From assembly GCA_016235595.1 (NCBI GenBank), contig JACRJX010000018.1, forward strand, positions 23,202-87,201: a stretch of 64,000 bases of DNA, given 5' to 3'. Both the position numbers and the translations under genes were made by a program. The notes under the pieces are model-generated. The model saw only the letters and a program-made list of their open reading frames with translations, ran no database searches and was not told the DNA's origin. This DNA is from Verrucomicrobiota bacterium (GTDB taxonomy: Bacteria > Verrucomicrobiota > Verrucomicrobiia > CAIQCK01). Below, in pieces: positions 6,752 to 15,784 of the stretch. The number at the start of each line of letters is the position of its first letter. Position 1 is the first letter of the stretch.

Positions 6752-9700
6752 TTGCAGAGTGTGCATTCTTTGCGCGTCGGATCATTTCCCGCTTTGGAGA
6801 GCGCGCTCGGCGACCATATCGCCGAGGTGAAGCGACTTCATGGCCCGCTGGCGCCCGTCGTCATTGTTGTGCCCACCGCGCTACTGAGACTCCATCTGCG
6901 GCGGAGCTTCTGTGACCACGTCAACGTTCGCTTTTTCACGCTGGCCGACCTGATTCGCGAAGCCGCGCAGGACAGCAGACCTTTGCCGCCGTTTGCAGAC
7001 GAACTGATCGCGGAAGCCCTTATCGCAGACAAGGTTAGCGAAGGCGATTACTTCCAACCGGTGAAGTCGAGCACGGGTTTTTGCCAATGCCTGTTGGCGA
7101 CCATCCGTGACCTGAAGGAGGCGTGTATCAGCCCGGACGAACTCGGACGGGCTGCTATTGCGGGAGGTTTGTCCAAGGAGAAACTTTCCCAACTCGGCGC
7201 GCTCTATGCCGCGTACGAAGAAGCGTTGAGGGGTCACGGCGTGTGCGATGACGCGGACAGGCTCGCCGAGGCGGTGAAGAGAATTTGGGCTTCCGGGTTC
7301 TCAGTTTCGGGTTTTCAGCCGAAGGAGTTGTGCTTCTACGGCTTCTACGATTTCAACCACCTCCAGCGCCGGCTGGTGGGTGCGCTTGCGAAACGTTGTG
7401 CGCTGGCGGTCTTCGTGCCGTGGCTCGATGAAAAGGCTTTCGAATTTGCGAAGCCAACCGTGGAGTGGATGGAAGGGTTGCTCAAGGTGAAACGCCAGAC
7501 GGCTGCGGAATCGGCAACCCACAATCGGCGATTGTCCGTCGTTTCCGCTCCGGGCGAGGCGCGTGAATGCCGCGAGATCCTTCGCGAAGCCCTGGCCTTC
7601 GCACATGAAAAGCCCGGTCGTTCACTGCACGAAGTCGCCGTGCTCGCGCGCAGCGATGAACCCTACGGGTCGATCCTGCGCGACCTTGCCACGGCGCGCG
7701 GCTGGCCGCTGCACCTGGCGATGGGGCGTGCGCCGCTCGAAGCCGTCGAGCCGCGTTTGTTGCTGCTGTTGCTCGACATTGCCACCAACGATTTCGCGCG
7801 TTCCAAGGTTGTGGAGTTTGCCGCGCTTCTGCCCGGGACAAGCTCGCGCGCCACGGAGTGGGACCAACTCAGTGCCGAACTCGGCATCGTGGCCGGCGCG
7901 AGTGTCTGGCGGGATCGCGTCCGCTCGCGGATCAAGCAGCTTCAGATGGATCAATCCCATCCGGACGAATCGAAGGCGGCGGTGGCAGGTCGTGCGTTGA
8001 TGGTGGCGCGCGAACTGGGCGAATTTATTGAGACGCTCAAGCGCGCGGCGGGGCGGTTGCCGGAAGAAGGCAAATGGTCCGAATTCACGGCTGCGACGTT
8101 GGTGTCGGCAAAGGAGTTGTTGCCGGACTCGCCGGAGCGGGAAGTGGTGTTCGATCAACTGCGCACGCTCGATGCACTGGACGACTATCAGGCATCGGTG
8201 GATCTGGAGAAGTTCGCTCTTTATGCGCGGAAGGCTTTCGAGGCAGCACGACAGCCTGAAGGCGCGTTTCAGGAAGGCGGGCCATTTGTCGGCGGTATCA
8301 TGGCCGCACGCGGCGTGAGGTGGCCGATGGTGATCGTGCCGGGCCTCGTCGAAAAAGGATGGCCGCGCCAGCTTCGGGAAGACCCGATTCTGCTAGACGA
8401 TGAGAGGCGTAAACTGAACACGCATCTGCCATCCGCGGACAATCTGCCTCGCTTGGAAGAGAAGATTGTTCGCGGACGTGATGAGGAGCGGATGCTCTTT
8501 CGGATCGCCTGTGACGCCGCCAGCGAAAGGCTGGTCATCACTTTCCCACGCATTGAGCCAGCGACGGGCCGGTTGCGCGTGCCGTCGGCGCTGTTGTTGG
8601 ATGCGCTTGGCGTTGCGAGCGGTACGCTGCTGGAGAGGGATGTGCGTGTCCGCAAGGTGCCGCTCATGCCGTTGGCGCCGGTAGAAGGTGAAGTGCTCGA
8701 CGCGGGCGAGTTTGATTACAGGCTTTTAGACGATTTGCGGCGCAAGGGTGCCGGCGGCGTGAAGCCGCTTCTTGACGCGATGTCGCCGACGCTCGCTCCG
8801 GGGTTGTTATTGGAGCGCACGCGCTGGAGCGGCGGTCGTTGGACAGGTTACGACGGTTGCTTGGAGCGGCCGGAATCGCTGGAAGTGGTGCGGCGTATGT
8901 TTGATCCAACGAAGCACCGTTGGGCCGTATCGCGGCTCGAAGCCTACGCTCGCAGCCCGTTCAGCTTCTTCTTGCGCGAGGTGCTGGGCGTCGAGGAGTT
9001 CGACGAACCGGAGGATGTGGAGGCGATTAGCGCGTTGGACTTCGGCAGTCTTTTTCACGAGCTGCTGAGCAACATCGTCCAACGATTCCAGATGGGAAAC
9101 CTGGTGCCACTGGATCCCGCGCGCAGCGTGGAGAACGAGGTTGTTTTGGATGACGAGGCTGCGCAGGTATTTGCGGAGTTCGCCCAGCGCGGTGTCACCG
9201 GCTATCCGCTCGTGTGGCGGGTGAAGCAGGAGAAGATACGCAGCGATCTACTGCGCTGGCTCGGGTTCGAATACGACAACGCGGCGGGCGGTTTCGCGCC
9301 CGTGGTGACGGAGTGGGCGTTTGGAAAAGCCGCGGACCCGCCGCCGGCACGAATTGCGGTGGATGAAAAAACAACACTGCTGGTGGCAGGGCAGATTGAC
9401 CGCGTGGACCGCGGCCCGCAGGACGAGGTTTTTGTTTTCGATTACAAGACCGGCCGCTCCGACAAGGTGAAGGACGCCAGTTTCTGCCGCGCACGGGCGC
9501 TGCAAATCCCCGTCTACATGCTTGCCACTGAAAGCTTGAACGGCAAGGTGTGCGGCGCGGGCGCTTACTACTTTGCGACACGGCGCGGCGGCTTCGTCAA
9601 GCGAGGCTGGATTCGTGAAGAACTCAAGCCGGCCGAGCCGCGACTGAAGGAAATCCTCGGCGGTTTGGTGCGAAGCATTCTCGCGGGGAAATTCTTCGTC

Positions 9701-9862
9701 ACGCCGGACGGCGCGGATGCAGCGGGGACGGCGATGGCCAAGGCGGCGATTGAGACGCTTTGGGAGATGAAGAGTGCTGACGAGTCGATCGCCGATTATC
9801 TTGCTGCCACCGCGCCGGACGCGCCAGCGGAGGAGCCGAAGGAGGTGGGAAGTAATGAGTAG
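6752..9862 (+). CDS. addB: AddB-like PD-(D/E)XK nuclease subunit
   Basis: This protein of about 1036 residues is the partner of the AddA helicase-nuclease that overlaps its end by 8 bp. Together they should resect double-strand breaks for RecA loading. The N-terminal half has UvrD-superfamily-like stretches (VVIVVPTALLRLHLRR, and MAARGVRWPMVIVPGLVEKGWP near residue 520) but no GxxGxGKT Walker A, so helicase function is not expected from this subunit. The C-terminal nuclease is clear: SRLEAYARSPFSFFL, FGSLFHELL, AGQIDRVD and VFDYKTGR. The Cys that usually precedes Pro-Phe in the first motif is Ser, and the C-terminal Cys cluster of iron-sulfur AddB proteins is absent. The start is uncertain: TTG 6752 opens the frame, but it lies inside a promoter-like motif, so a later start such as TTG 6770 or GTG 6827 is possible. 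Confidence 0.85.
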   Translation: MQSVHSLRVGSFPALESALGDHIAEVKRLHGPLAPVVIVVPTALLRLHLRRSFCDHVNVRFFTLADLIREAAQDSRPLPPFADELIAEALIADKVSEGDYFQPVKSSTGFCQCLLATIRDLKEACISPDELGRAAIAGGLSKEKLSQLGALYAAYEEALRGHGVCDDADRLAEAVKRIWASGFSVSGFQPKELCFYGFYDFNHLQRRLVGALAKRCALAVFVPWLDEKAFEFAKPTVEWMEGLLKVKRQTAAESATHNRRLSVVSAPGEARECREILREALAFAHEKPGRSLHEVAVLARSDEPYGSILRDLATARGWPLHLAMGRAPLEAVEPRLLLLLLDIATNDFARSKVVEFAALLPGTSSRATEWDQLSAELGIVAGASVWRDRVRSRIKQLQMDQSHPDESKAAVAGRALMVARELGEFIETLKRAAGRLPEEGKWSEFTAATLVSAKELLPDSPEREVVFDQLRTLDALDDYQASVDLEKFALYARKAFEAARQPEGAFQEGGPFVGGIMAARGVRWPMVIVPGLVEKGWPRQLREDPILLDDERRKLNTHLPSADNLPRLEEKIVRGRDEERMLFRIACDAASERLVITFPRIEPATGRLRVPSALLLDALGVASGTLLERDVRVRKVPLMPLAPVEGEVLDAGEFDYRLLDDLRRKGAGGVKPLLDAMSPTLAPGLLLERTRWSGGRWTGYDGCLERPESLEVVRRMFDPTKHRWAVSRLEAYARSPFSFFLREVLGVEEFDEPEDVEAISALDFGSLFHELLSNIVQRFQMGNLVPLDPARSVENEVVLDDEAAQVFAEFAQRGVTGYPLVWRVKQEKIRSDLLRWLGFEYDNAAGGFAPVVTEWAFGKAADPPPARIAVDEKTTLLVAGQIDRVDRGPQDEVFVFDYKTGRSDKVKDASFCRARALQIPVYMLATESLNGKVCGAGAYYFATRRGGFVKRGWIREELKPAEPRLKEILGGLVRSILAGKFFVTPDGADAAGTAMAKAAIETLWEMKSADESIADYLAATAPDAPAEEPKEVGSNE

Positions 9863-12800
9863 TAAAGCGCCTTCGGCAAAACAGGTTGTGCTACCCGACG
9901 CTGCAAGTCGGGAAAGGATTGAGACGTCGCTGGACAAGAACGTCCTGGTAGAAGCCGCTGCCGGCACTGGTAAGACCACATTGATGGTCAGGCGCATTCT
10001 TAATCTGGTGGGCGACAAGAAACTGAAGCAGCGGCTGAGCAGGATTGCCGCCATTACGTTCACGGAAAAGGCCGCGGGCGAGTTGAAAATGCGGCTGCGG
10101 GAGGGGATTGAGCATGGCAAGTTCGCGCCAGCCGTGCTGGAGGAACTGGAACAGGCGCAATGCGGCACCATTCATAGTTTCTGCGCCGGCATCCTGCACG
10201 AGCGGCCGGTTGAGGCGGGTGTGGACCCGGCGTTTCAAGTGGCCGACGCGATGCAGACCGATTTGGTGCAAGAGAAGGTGTGGCAGGATTGGATTGAGAA
10301 GCAGATGGGCGCGGAAGATGACGCAGGGGCTGACGTGCTGACGCGTGCCCTCTACCTCGATATCGAGTTACCCGCGCTTCGATCATTGGCGCAGGCGCTG
10401 GTGGCGCAGCGTGCGCGGTTGAACCGGGAGAACCTGCCGCCGTGCCGCGCGATTGGAGACATACTGCTTGAGGTCGGTCCGGTGATCGAGGCGCTGGTGA
10501 AGCTGACGCCGTCATGCGTTGAGGCGGAGAAAGACACGATGATGCGCCGTATCGCTCCGCTGATGTCGGCCGCGCCAGTATGGGCGGCGTTGACGCCTCG
10601 TGAGCAGGAGCATGTCTTGCTGCGTACGGTGCAGGCCGCGCCCAAGAGTGGCAATTTCGACCGGGTTGGATCGAAGAAAAACTGGTCGGGCGAACGATTC
10701 CTACTTGATGCGCGCGAATTGATGACGCGGCTCGCCGCCCTGTGTGATGAAGCATCGGATGTATTCGTTCGGGGACTGTTGCTCTGGCTGCGTGATTTCG
10801 GGAACGCCTACGCGCAGGAAAAACAGCGCCGCGGGCTGCTTGACTTTGACGATCTGCTGTTGAAGACGCGCGATCTGTTGCGCGACAACCGTGAAGTGAG
10901 AGGGATGTTTCAGCGTCGGTTCGAGCGTCTGCTGGTCGATGAGTTTCAAGACACGGACCCCGTACAGGTGGAGATCGTGTTCTTCCTTGCGGAAAAAGAG
11001 CCGAAAGCGAAGCAATGGCATGAGGTGAAGCTCGCACCGGGCAAGCTGTTTGTCGTCGGTGATCCCAAGCAAAGCGTCTATCGGTTTCGCGGCGCTGACA
11101 TCGAGATTTACCACGCGGCGAAGGAATTGTTGGGCGTGCAGGGAGAACTCGGCAGCATCAGCACCAGCTTTCGCATGATGTCGCCACTCATTGATTGGGT
11201 GAACGATGTGTTTGCGCGACTCATTCAGCCGCCGGCAGCAGGCACGGCCTACCAGCCAGCCTACGTGAAGCTTGATACGCATCCGCAGTTGCGGAGCGAT
11301 TCGCGGCGGCTGTTGCTGCTCGGCCCGACGCCGCAGGAGATCGGGGAACTTGGCGAAAAACCGAGTGTGGACGATTTGCGGCGGGTCGAGGCACATGCGG
11401 TGTCGCAGTTGCTTCGCCATCTGCACGGCAACGCTGAACGTCCGGTGACATTCCGCGACGAGGACGACAACCTGCAACGTCGCGCGCCGCTGTGGTCGGA
11501 TTTTGCGGTGTTGCTGCGGAACTATACGGCGTTGGATCTTTACGAGCGAGTGTTCGAGGATCATGACATTCCATTCCTGGTCGAGGGGGGCAAGGACTAC
11601 TTCCAGCGGCCAGAAGTGCGCGCGGTCTGCGCGTTGCTGCTGGCGTTGGACAACCCAGCCAACAAGATTGAGTTGGTCAGCGTGCTGCGCTCGCCGCTTT
11701 TTGGTGTGAGCGACGACGACTTGGTATTGTGGCGGCGAGGGCAGGACAGGCCGCTCGATTACCTGGTGGACCCATGCCGAGACGACGGAACGATCGCCAC
11801 GGCTTTCCGTCTGTTGCGGGAACTGCATGAGGAGCGGAACCGCTACAGCTACGCGGCATTCCTGGAGCGATGCTACGAGAGACTGAAAATCCCTGAACGG
11901 TTTCTGCTGCGTCCGCAAGGCGAGCAACGCGTCGCAAACCTCTACAAGCTCGTGGATACCGCGCGCGCCGTGCAGAGCATCGAGGGCATGAGCCTGCGCG
12001 GGCTGGCGCGGCATCTTCGCGACATTGCCATCGAGCGCGCTGAAGAAGGCCAGTCACCCACGACGGAACAGGAAAAGGGCAGGGACGATGCGGTGAGGAT
12101 ACTCACCATCCACAAAGCGAAAGGGTTGGAGTGGGGAATTGTTGCGCTGGCAGACATGGTGCGCGAGGGACGCGGTGGACAGGACATGGTGTTGGCAGGG
12201 CCAGTCACGCGGCGCCCGGAAGCGCGGTTGTCTGGACTGAGAAGTGCGGGCTTCAACGCCGCGCGCGAGGAGGAACGCAAGCGCCAGGACGCGGAGGAAC
12301 GGCGGTTGCTTTACGTGGCTTGCACACGCGCGCGCGATTGGTTTGTTCTGCCGCAGTTGGCGAAGCGCGGCGAGTATACGAGGATCCTGGCTGAGGCGTT
12401 CGATCCGCAGACGGTTGGTGGCGTTGCGATGGTAGACCGCGCGAAGCTTGCGATCCCGGCGACGCGTGGACAACCCGTGCAGGTTGGACTGGGTGAGCCG
12501 GACAAACAGGAACGAGCCGCGGTGGAGGGACTTCTGGCCGGGCGCGCAGCATGGATGGCGGAGCGGGAGAACAGCAAGGCTTCCTTGTTTGCCGGCGTGA
12601 AGAAACGCACACCGTCGAGTGTGGGCGAACGGGAACATTTCCATGAAGCAGTGGAGACAACGGTTGTGGGTGGGGGCATCGAGATGGGCCGCGGCGTCCA
12701 CGAGGCACTGGCGCGATGCGATTTGCGCGACGTCGAGGCGGCGGTGGAACTGTTCGTGCCTGGCGAGAAGTTCATCCGGACGGCGTTGACGCACGATTTG

Positions 12801-13073
12801 ATGAAACGCGTGCTCGCGTCAGACGAGTTTCATCGCGAGGTGCCGATTGTGTGGCAATCGCCGGATGGCTTGATGGAAGGCTACATTGATCTTTTGTTCA
12901 GGGAAGGGGATCGGTTGATCGTGGTGGATTACAAGACCGATGCGAAGCCCGCCCCGGAACTTTACGCCGGTCAGCTTGCTTCCTACGCGGACGCGCTCAA
13001 GGCAATCAGTGGCAAACACGTAGCCGAGAAGTTGTTGTTCTTCCTGAGCAGCGGTAAGGTTGTAACTGTTTGA
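9855..13073 (+). CDS. addA: AddA-like UvrD-family helicase/nuclease
   Basis: This is a 1072-residue ATP-dependent helicase-exonuclease. ATG 9855 is the start, because GGAGG at 9841-9845 lies 9 bp upstream and the domain begins directly after it. Walker A is EAAAGTGKTTL (33-43). Other superfamily 1A motifs are TFTEKAAGELKMRLR, LLVDEFQDTDPVQ (Walker B), VVGDPKQSVYRFRGAD, RILTIHKAKGLEW and RLLYVACTRARD. The C-terminal PD-(D/E)XK nuclease reads EGYIDLLF...LIVVDYKTD, then QLASYADAL. All catalytic motifs are intact and the length fits AddA. It overlaps addB by 8 bp, so the two subunits are translationally coupled. Its role is RecBCD/AddAB-type end resection in the cytoplasm. Chi recognition cannot be predicted from this sequence. 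Confidence 0.95.
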   Translation: MSSKAPSAKQVVLPDAASRERIETSLDKNVLVEAAAGTGKTTLMVRRILNLVGDKKLKQRLSRIAAITFTEKAAGELKMRLREGIEHGKFAPAVLEELEQAQCGTIHSFCAGILHERPVEAGVDPAFQVADAMQTDLVQEKVWQDWIEKQMGAEDDAGADVLTRALYLDIELPALRSLAQALVAQRARLNRENLPPCRAIGDILLEVGPVIEALVKLTPSCVEAEKDTMMRRIAPLMSAAPVWAALTPREQEHVLLRTVQAAPKSGNFDRVGSKKNWSGERFLLDARELMTRLAALCDEASDVFVRGLLLWLRDFGNAYAQEKQRRGLLDFDDLLLKTRDLLRDNREVRGMFQRRFERLLVDEFQDTDPVQVEIVFFLAEKEPKAKQWHEVKLAPGKLFVVGDPKQSVYRFRGADIEIYHAAKELLGVQGELGSISTSFRMMSPLIDWVNDVFARLIQPPAAGTAYQPAYVKLDTHPQLRSDSRRLLLLGPTPQEIGELGEKPSVDDLRRVEAHAVSQLLRHLHGNAERPVTFRDEDDNLQRRAPLWSDFAVLLRNYTALDLYERVFEDHDIPFLVEGGKDYFQRPEVRAVCALLLALDNPANKIELVSVLRSPLFGVSDDDLVLWRRGQDRPLDYLVDPCRDDGTIATAFRLLRELHEERNRYSYAAFLERCYERLKIPERFLLRPQGEQRVANLYKLVDTARAVQSIEGMSLRGLARHLRDIAIERAEEGQSPTTEQEKGRDDAVRILTIHKAKGLEWGIVALADMVREGRGGQDMVLAGPVTRRPEARLSGLRSAGFNAAREEERKRQDAEERRLLYVACTRARDWFVLPQLAKRGEYTRILAEAFDPQTVGGVAMVDRAKLAIPATRGQPVQVGLGEPDKQERAAVEGLLAGRAAWMAERENSKASLFAGVKKRTPSSVGEREHFHEAVETTVVGGGIEMGRGVHEALARCDLRDVEAAVELFVPGEKFIRTALTHDLMKRVLASDEFHREVPIVWQSPDGLMEGYIDLLFREGDRLIVVDYKTDAKPAPELYAGQLASYADALKAISGKHVAEKLLFFLSSGKVVTV

Positions 13074-13107
13074 TCGAACCCATCCATTCAACATCACTCA
13101 AGACACC

Positions 13108-13845
13108 ATGAAACATTATCACGCCATCATTTGCGTCATGCTCGGCGCATTCGCTTTCAGCGCTGTCGCGGAGGATCCGTTGCCGAAGACCCTGATGACG
13201 CAGCGCGGCAAGCTGCTCGTCAGCGAGGAGTTTGGCAAGCCGATCGAACCCGTGAAGCATCCGGGCTTCGCGAGCGGCTACAGCGGCTGGCGGTTCAATG
13301 TGTCGACCAAGGGAGGACAGTGGGATGTTGTGAACGGGACGTTGAAGGGCGTAGAAATCGCCGAAAGCAATCACCCGGCCACGGCTTGCTACGGCATGGT
13401 GTTCAAGGATGTCGTTATCCAGTGTGAATTGCGGCTGCACAATGTGCCGCTCGACGGTCGGAAGAACCGCTACATGCAGATTCGCGCGACGAACGTGAAG
13501 GATTACGTCGCCACCACCGTCATCGACGAGAGAGGGTTGCGCGCGCAAGCGGACGATGACAATCCCGCCACGGGGCGGACGAAACCGGTGCCGTTCGGCT
13601 CCGTCGCCCTGCCGGTGCAGCTTGGCGAGTGGCAGACGGTGTTGGTGGAGATCAAAGGCAATGAGATGGTGTCAACGCTTGGGGGCAAGAGCGTGGTCGG
13701 TACGCATCCGCGCGTCGGCAATGAGAAGCACTGCATCATGTTCGTTGCCGGTGTGGAGGGCAGTGTGCGCCACTTTCGCGTCTGGGAGGCGCTGCCGAAT
13801 GCCGATTGGCCAAAAAACAAGGCGGGGATTTCCGGAGGGAAGTAG
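13108..13845 (+). CDS. secreted concanavalin-like protein (DUF1080-like)
   Basis: This 245-residue protein has a signal peptide at residues 1-21 (cleavage near AVAEDP). The mature region reads like a single beta-sandwich: GYSGWRFNVSTKGGQWDVV, a CELRLHNVPL strand, ATTVIDERG and WQTVLVEIKGNEMVSTLGG, ending with HFRVWEALP. The order of a WxV..G entry strand, a WQTVLVEIKG strand and a final RVWEA strand is that of the 3-keto-disaccharide hydrolase/DUF1080 and LamG-like sandwiches common in this phylum. No catalytic residues can be assigned. It starts 34 bp after addA but has its own export signal, so it is probably functionally separate. It converges with the mannonate dehydratase gene. Confidence 0.8.
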   Translation: MKHYHAIICVMLGAFAFSAVAEDPLPKTLMTQRGKLLVSEEFGKPIEPVKHPGFASGYSGWRFNVSTKGGQWDVVNGTLKGVEIAESNHPATACYGMVFKDVVIQCELRLHNVPLDGRKNRYMQIRATNVKDYVATTVIDERGLRAQADDDNPATGRTKPVPFGSVALPVQLGEWQTVLVEIKGNEMVSTLGGKSVVGTHPRVGNEKHCIMFVAGVEGSVRHFRVWEALPNADWPKNKAGISGGK

Positions 13846-13860
13846 CCTTCTCGATTGTGG

Positions 13861-14913
13861 TCAGAGACTCTTCAGCACCGCCTGTAGATAGCCCAACGCA
13901 TGGGCCATGCCTGCGTGCCAGGGTGCGGCGCAAGTCATTTGCGGCGTATGGTCGGGGATGACGACGCCATCGAAACCGTTGCGGTGCAGCACCCGCAACA
14001 AGCGGGGCACGTCCATGTCACCTTCGTCAATGAACACCTCCCGGTAATCGGGAGCCTTGCCGACGACGTTGCGGCAATGCACGTAGGCGATGGCGTGCTG
14101 GCGGCTGTAGCGGTCCGCCGCCTCATACACGTCGGCTCCTGACATTTCCTGAATCGTGCCGGCGCAAAACTCCAGCGCGTTGGCCGGACTCGGAACCAGA
14201 CTCAACAATTGCTCAAAATGCTCCGGCTGGTGCAAGAGTCGAGGCGTTTGCCGCAGCATCGGCACCGGTGGATCGTCGGGATGCGCCGCGAGCCTGACCC
14301 CTTCGCTTTCGGCCACCGGCACAAGCGCTTTCAGAAAATCAGCCAACCGCTGCCAGAGTTCCTCGCGCGAAACGTTGGCAATGGCCGCGCGCGGCGCGGC
14401 GGTGTCATAGACGATGTTGTTGAGCAGGCCGTGCTGGAGCGGTTGATCTTGAAGCGGATGATTCGGCTGAAATGCCGGCACGCTCGCTCCGCCGCGCGCG
14501 AACGGCCCCTGCACGCGCCCCCATACGCCGGCGAGACTGAAGTTGTAACCAAGAATCGGGATGCGCAGCCGGCCCATGCTGCGAAGAAGGCGTTTCAGTG
14601 ATTCGAGTTGCTGCTGTTTGCGCGGCCCGTCGAGGAGGATGTCAGACCAGAACGATGGATCGATGTTCTCAATGGCTTCGAGTTGAAGACCTTCGTCATT
14701 GGCGAGTTTCTTGACGGCCGCCAGTTCCTCAAAGCTCCACACGACACCGCGCGCCCGCGTCATGCCCAGACAGAATTCGTCGGTGCCCGGCGGGAGTCCT
14801 TCGCGCAGCCGTTCGACGAGGTGAACGACGACATGCGTGCAACCCGCCTGGCGGGCGAAGCGGAAGTTGTCGCGGCTGATTTGATAGCGATGAAAACCGA
14901 GGCCGAGTTTCAT
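13861..14913 (-). CDS. uxuA: mannonate dehydratase-like protein
   Basis: This 350-residue TIM-barrel enzyme is related to D-mannonate dehydratase (UxuA), which converts D-mannonate to 2-keto-3-deoxygluconate in hexuronate catabolism. UxuA-type signatures in order are ENIDPSFW, RIPILGYNFSLAGVWGR, a metal-binding strand with LAAHPDDPP, AYVHCRNVVG, FIDEGDMDVPRLLR and VVIPDHTPQM near the C-terminus. The His/Asp/Cys metal-ligand regions are present. At 350 residues it is slightly short for E. coli-type UxuA but normal for the shorter subgroup. Its ATG overlaps the stop of the upstream dehydrogenase by 4 bp, so the two are translationally coupled and likely act on the same substrate. An epimerase/isomerase of the same barrel family with another sugar acid is an alternative. 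Confidence 0.85.
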   Translation of the reverse strand: MKLGLGFHRYQISRDNFRFARQAGCTHVVVHLVERLREGLPPGTDEFCLGMTRARGVVWSFEELAAVKKLANDEGLQLEAIENIDPSFWSDILLDGPRKQQQLESLKRLLRSMGRLRIPILGYNFSLAGVWGRVQGPFARGGASVPAFQPNHPLQDQPLQHGLLNNIVYDTAAPRAAIANVSREELWQRLADFLKALVPVAESEGVRLAAHPDDPPVPMLRQTPRLLHQPEHFEQLLSLVPSPANALEFCAGTIQEMSGADVYEAADRYSRQHAIAYVHCRNVVGKAPDYREVFIDEGDMDVPRLLRVLHRNGFDGVVIPDHTPQMTCAAPWHAGMAHALGYLQAVLKSL

Positions 14914-15662
14914 CGCATATACATGCCCCCATTGAGGTCGAGCGTCGCGCCGGTAATGAAACGGCCGCCTTCGCCACAGAGAAACGCCACCGACAGGCCT
15001 ACGTCGCGGGGCGTGCCGAGACCGAGCGGAATCTTGCCGCGCATCTCCTCGACGCCGGCGTCAGTCAATGTTTCGTGCAGCAGTTCGGTCTCGATGCAGC
15101 CGGGGGCGACCGCATTGACGGTGATGCCGAGCGGCGCGCCTGTGCGGGCCAGCGTGCGGGTCATGCCCAGCATGCCGCTTTTGGTGGCGGCGTAATGCAC
15201 GTGGCCGAACAACGCCCCCTGATGGCCGACGACGGAACTGACGTTGACGATGCGGCCATGTTTTTGACGCGCCATGATCCGCATTGCGGCCTGCGAGCAG
15301 AGGAAACAACTGGTGAGGTTGGTGCGGATGATGCGGTCCCAATCGGCAGCCTCAATCTGGAAGATGTCCTTGGGCTGCGACGTGCCGGCGTTGTTGACGA
15401 GAATGTCGAGCCGTCCGAAATGATCCAGTGTTGTTTGAAACATCCGCTCCACGTCAGGTGCGGCGCTGGCGTCTGCCTTCACCGCCAACGCACGGCGGCC
15501 CAGGGCCGTGATTTGCGCCACGACTTCCTGCGCTTGCGTTTCTGCCGAAACGTAATTCACGACCACATCCGCGCCTTGCTCGGCGAGCACTAGGGCGATG
15601 CCGCGCCCGAGTCCACGCGAGGCGCCTGTCACGATTGCCACCTGTCCTGAGAGATCAGTCAT
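14910..15662 (-). CDS. short-chain dehydrogenase (FabG-type fold), probable sugar-acid oxidoreductase
   Basis: This classical SDR of 250 residues has cofactor motif TGASRGLG (12-19), NNAG (90-93), catalytic Ser142/143, Tyr157 and Lys161, and C-terminal GRFITGATLDLNGGMYMR. Sequence alone resembles 3-oxoacyl-ACP reductase, but the 4-bp overlap with a mannonate dehydratase-like gene points to a sugar-acid substrate. A fructuronate/mannonate reductase replacing UxuB, or a gluconate 5-dehydrogenase-like enzyme, is my inference. AAAGGAC lies 8 bp before the ATG. A 52-bp element shared with another carbohydrate operon lies 43 bp upstream. The NAD versus NADP preference is not obvious. Confidence 0.88.
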   Translation of the reverse strand: MTDLSGQVAIVTGASRGLGRGIALVLAEQGADVVVNYVSAETQAQEVVAQITALGRRALAVKADASAAPDVERMFQTTLDHFGRLDILVNNAGTSQPKDIFQIEAADWDRIIRTNLTSCFLCSQAAMRIMARQKHGRIVNVSSVVGHQGALFGHVHYAATKSGMLGMTRTLARTGAPLGITVNAVAPGCIETELLHETLTDAGVEEMRGKIPLGLGTPRDVGLSVAFLCGEGGRFITGATLDLNGGMYMR

Positions 15663-15705
15663 ATTCGAAGGTCCTTTGTTGTGACCGGAGAGTGTGCCAC
15701 GTTCA

Positions 15706-15757
15706 CGTCGCCGGGGAAATGGACAAGAATCGCGTCAGTGTGGATGCGGTTAGCGGG
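15706..15757 (-). repeat. dispersed intergenic element, copy 1
   Basis: About 52 bp nearly identical to 31570-31620. On the minus strand both read CCCGCTAACCGCATCCAC, a short divergent centre, GCGATTCTTGTCCATTT, then CCGGCGACG. It lies 43 bp upstream of the SDR start codon and downstream of the exporter operon. The orientation relative to the following minus-strand gene is the same in both copies. It may be an operator/promoter or a small repetitive extragenic element. Confidence 0.6.
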
Positions 15758-15784
15758 TGATAACGGAAAGTGGGTCAAAGGCTG

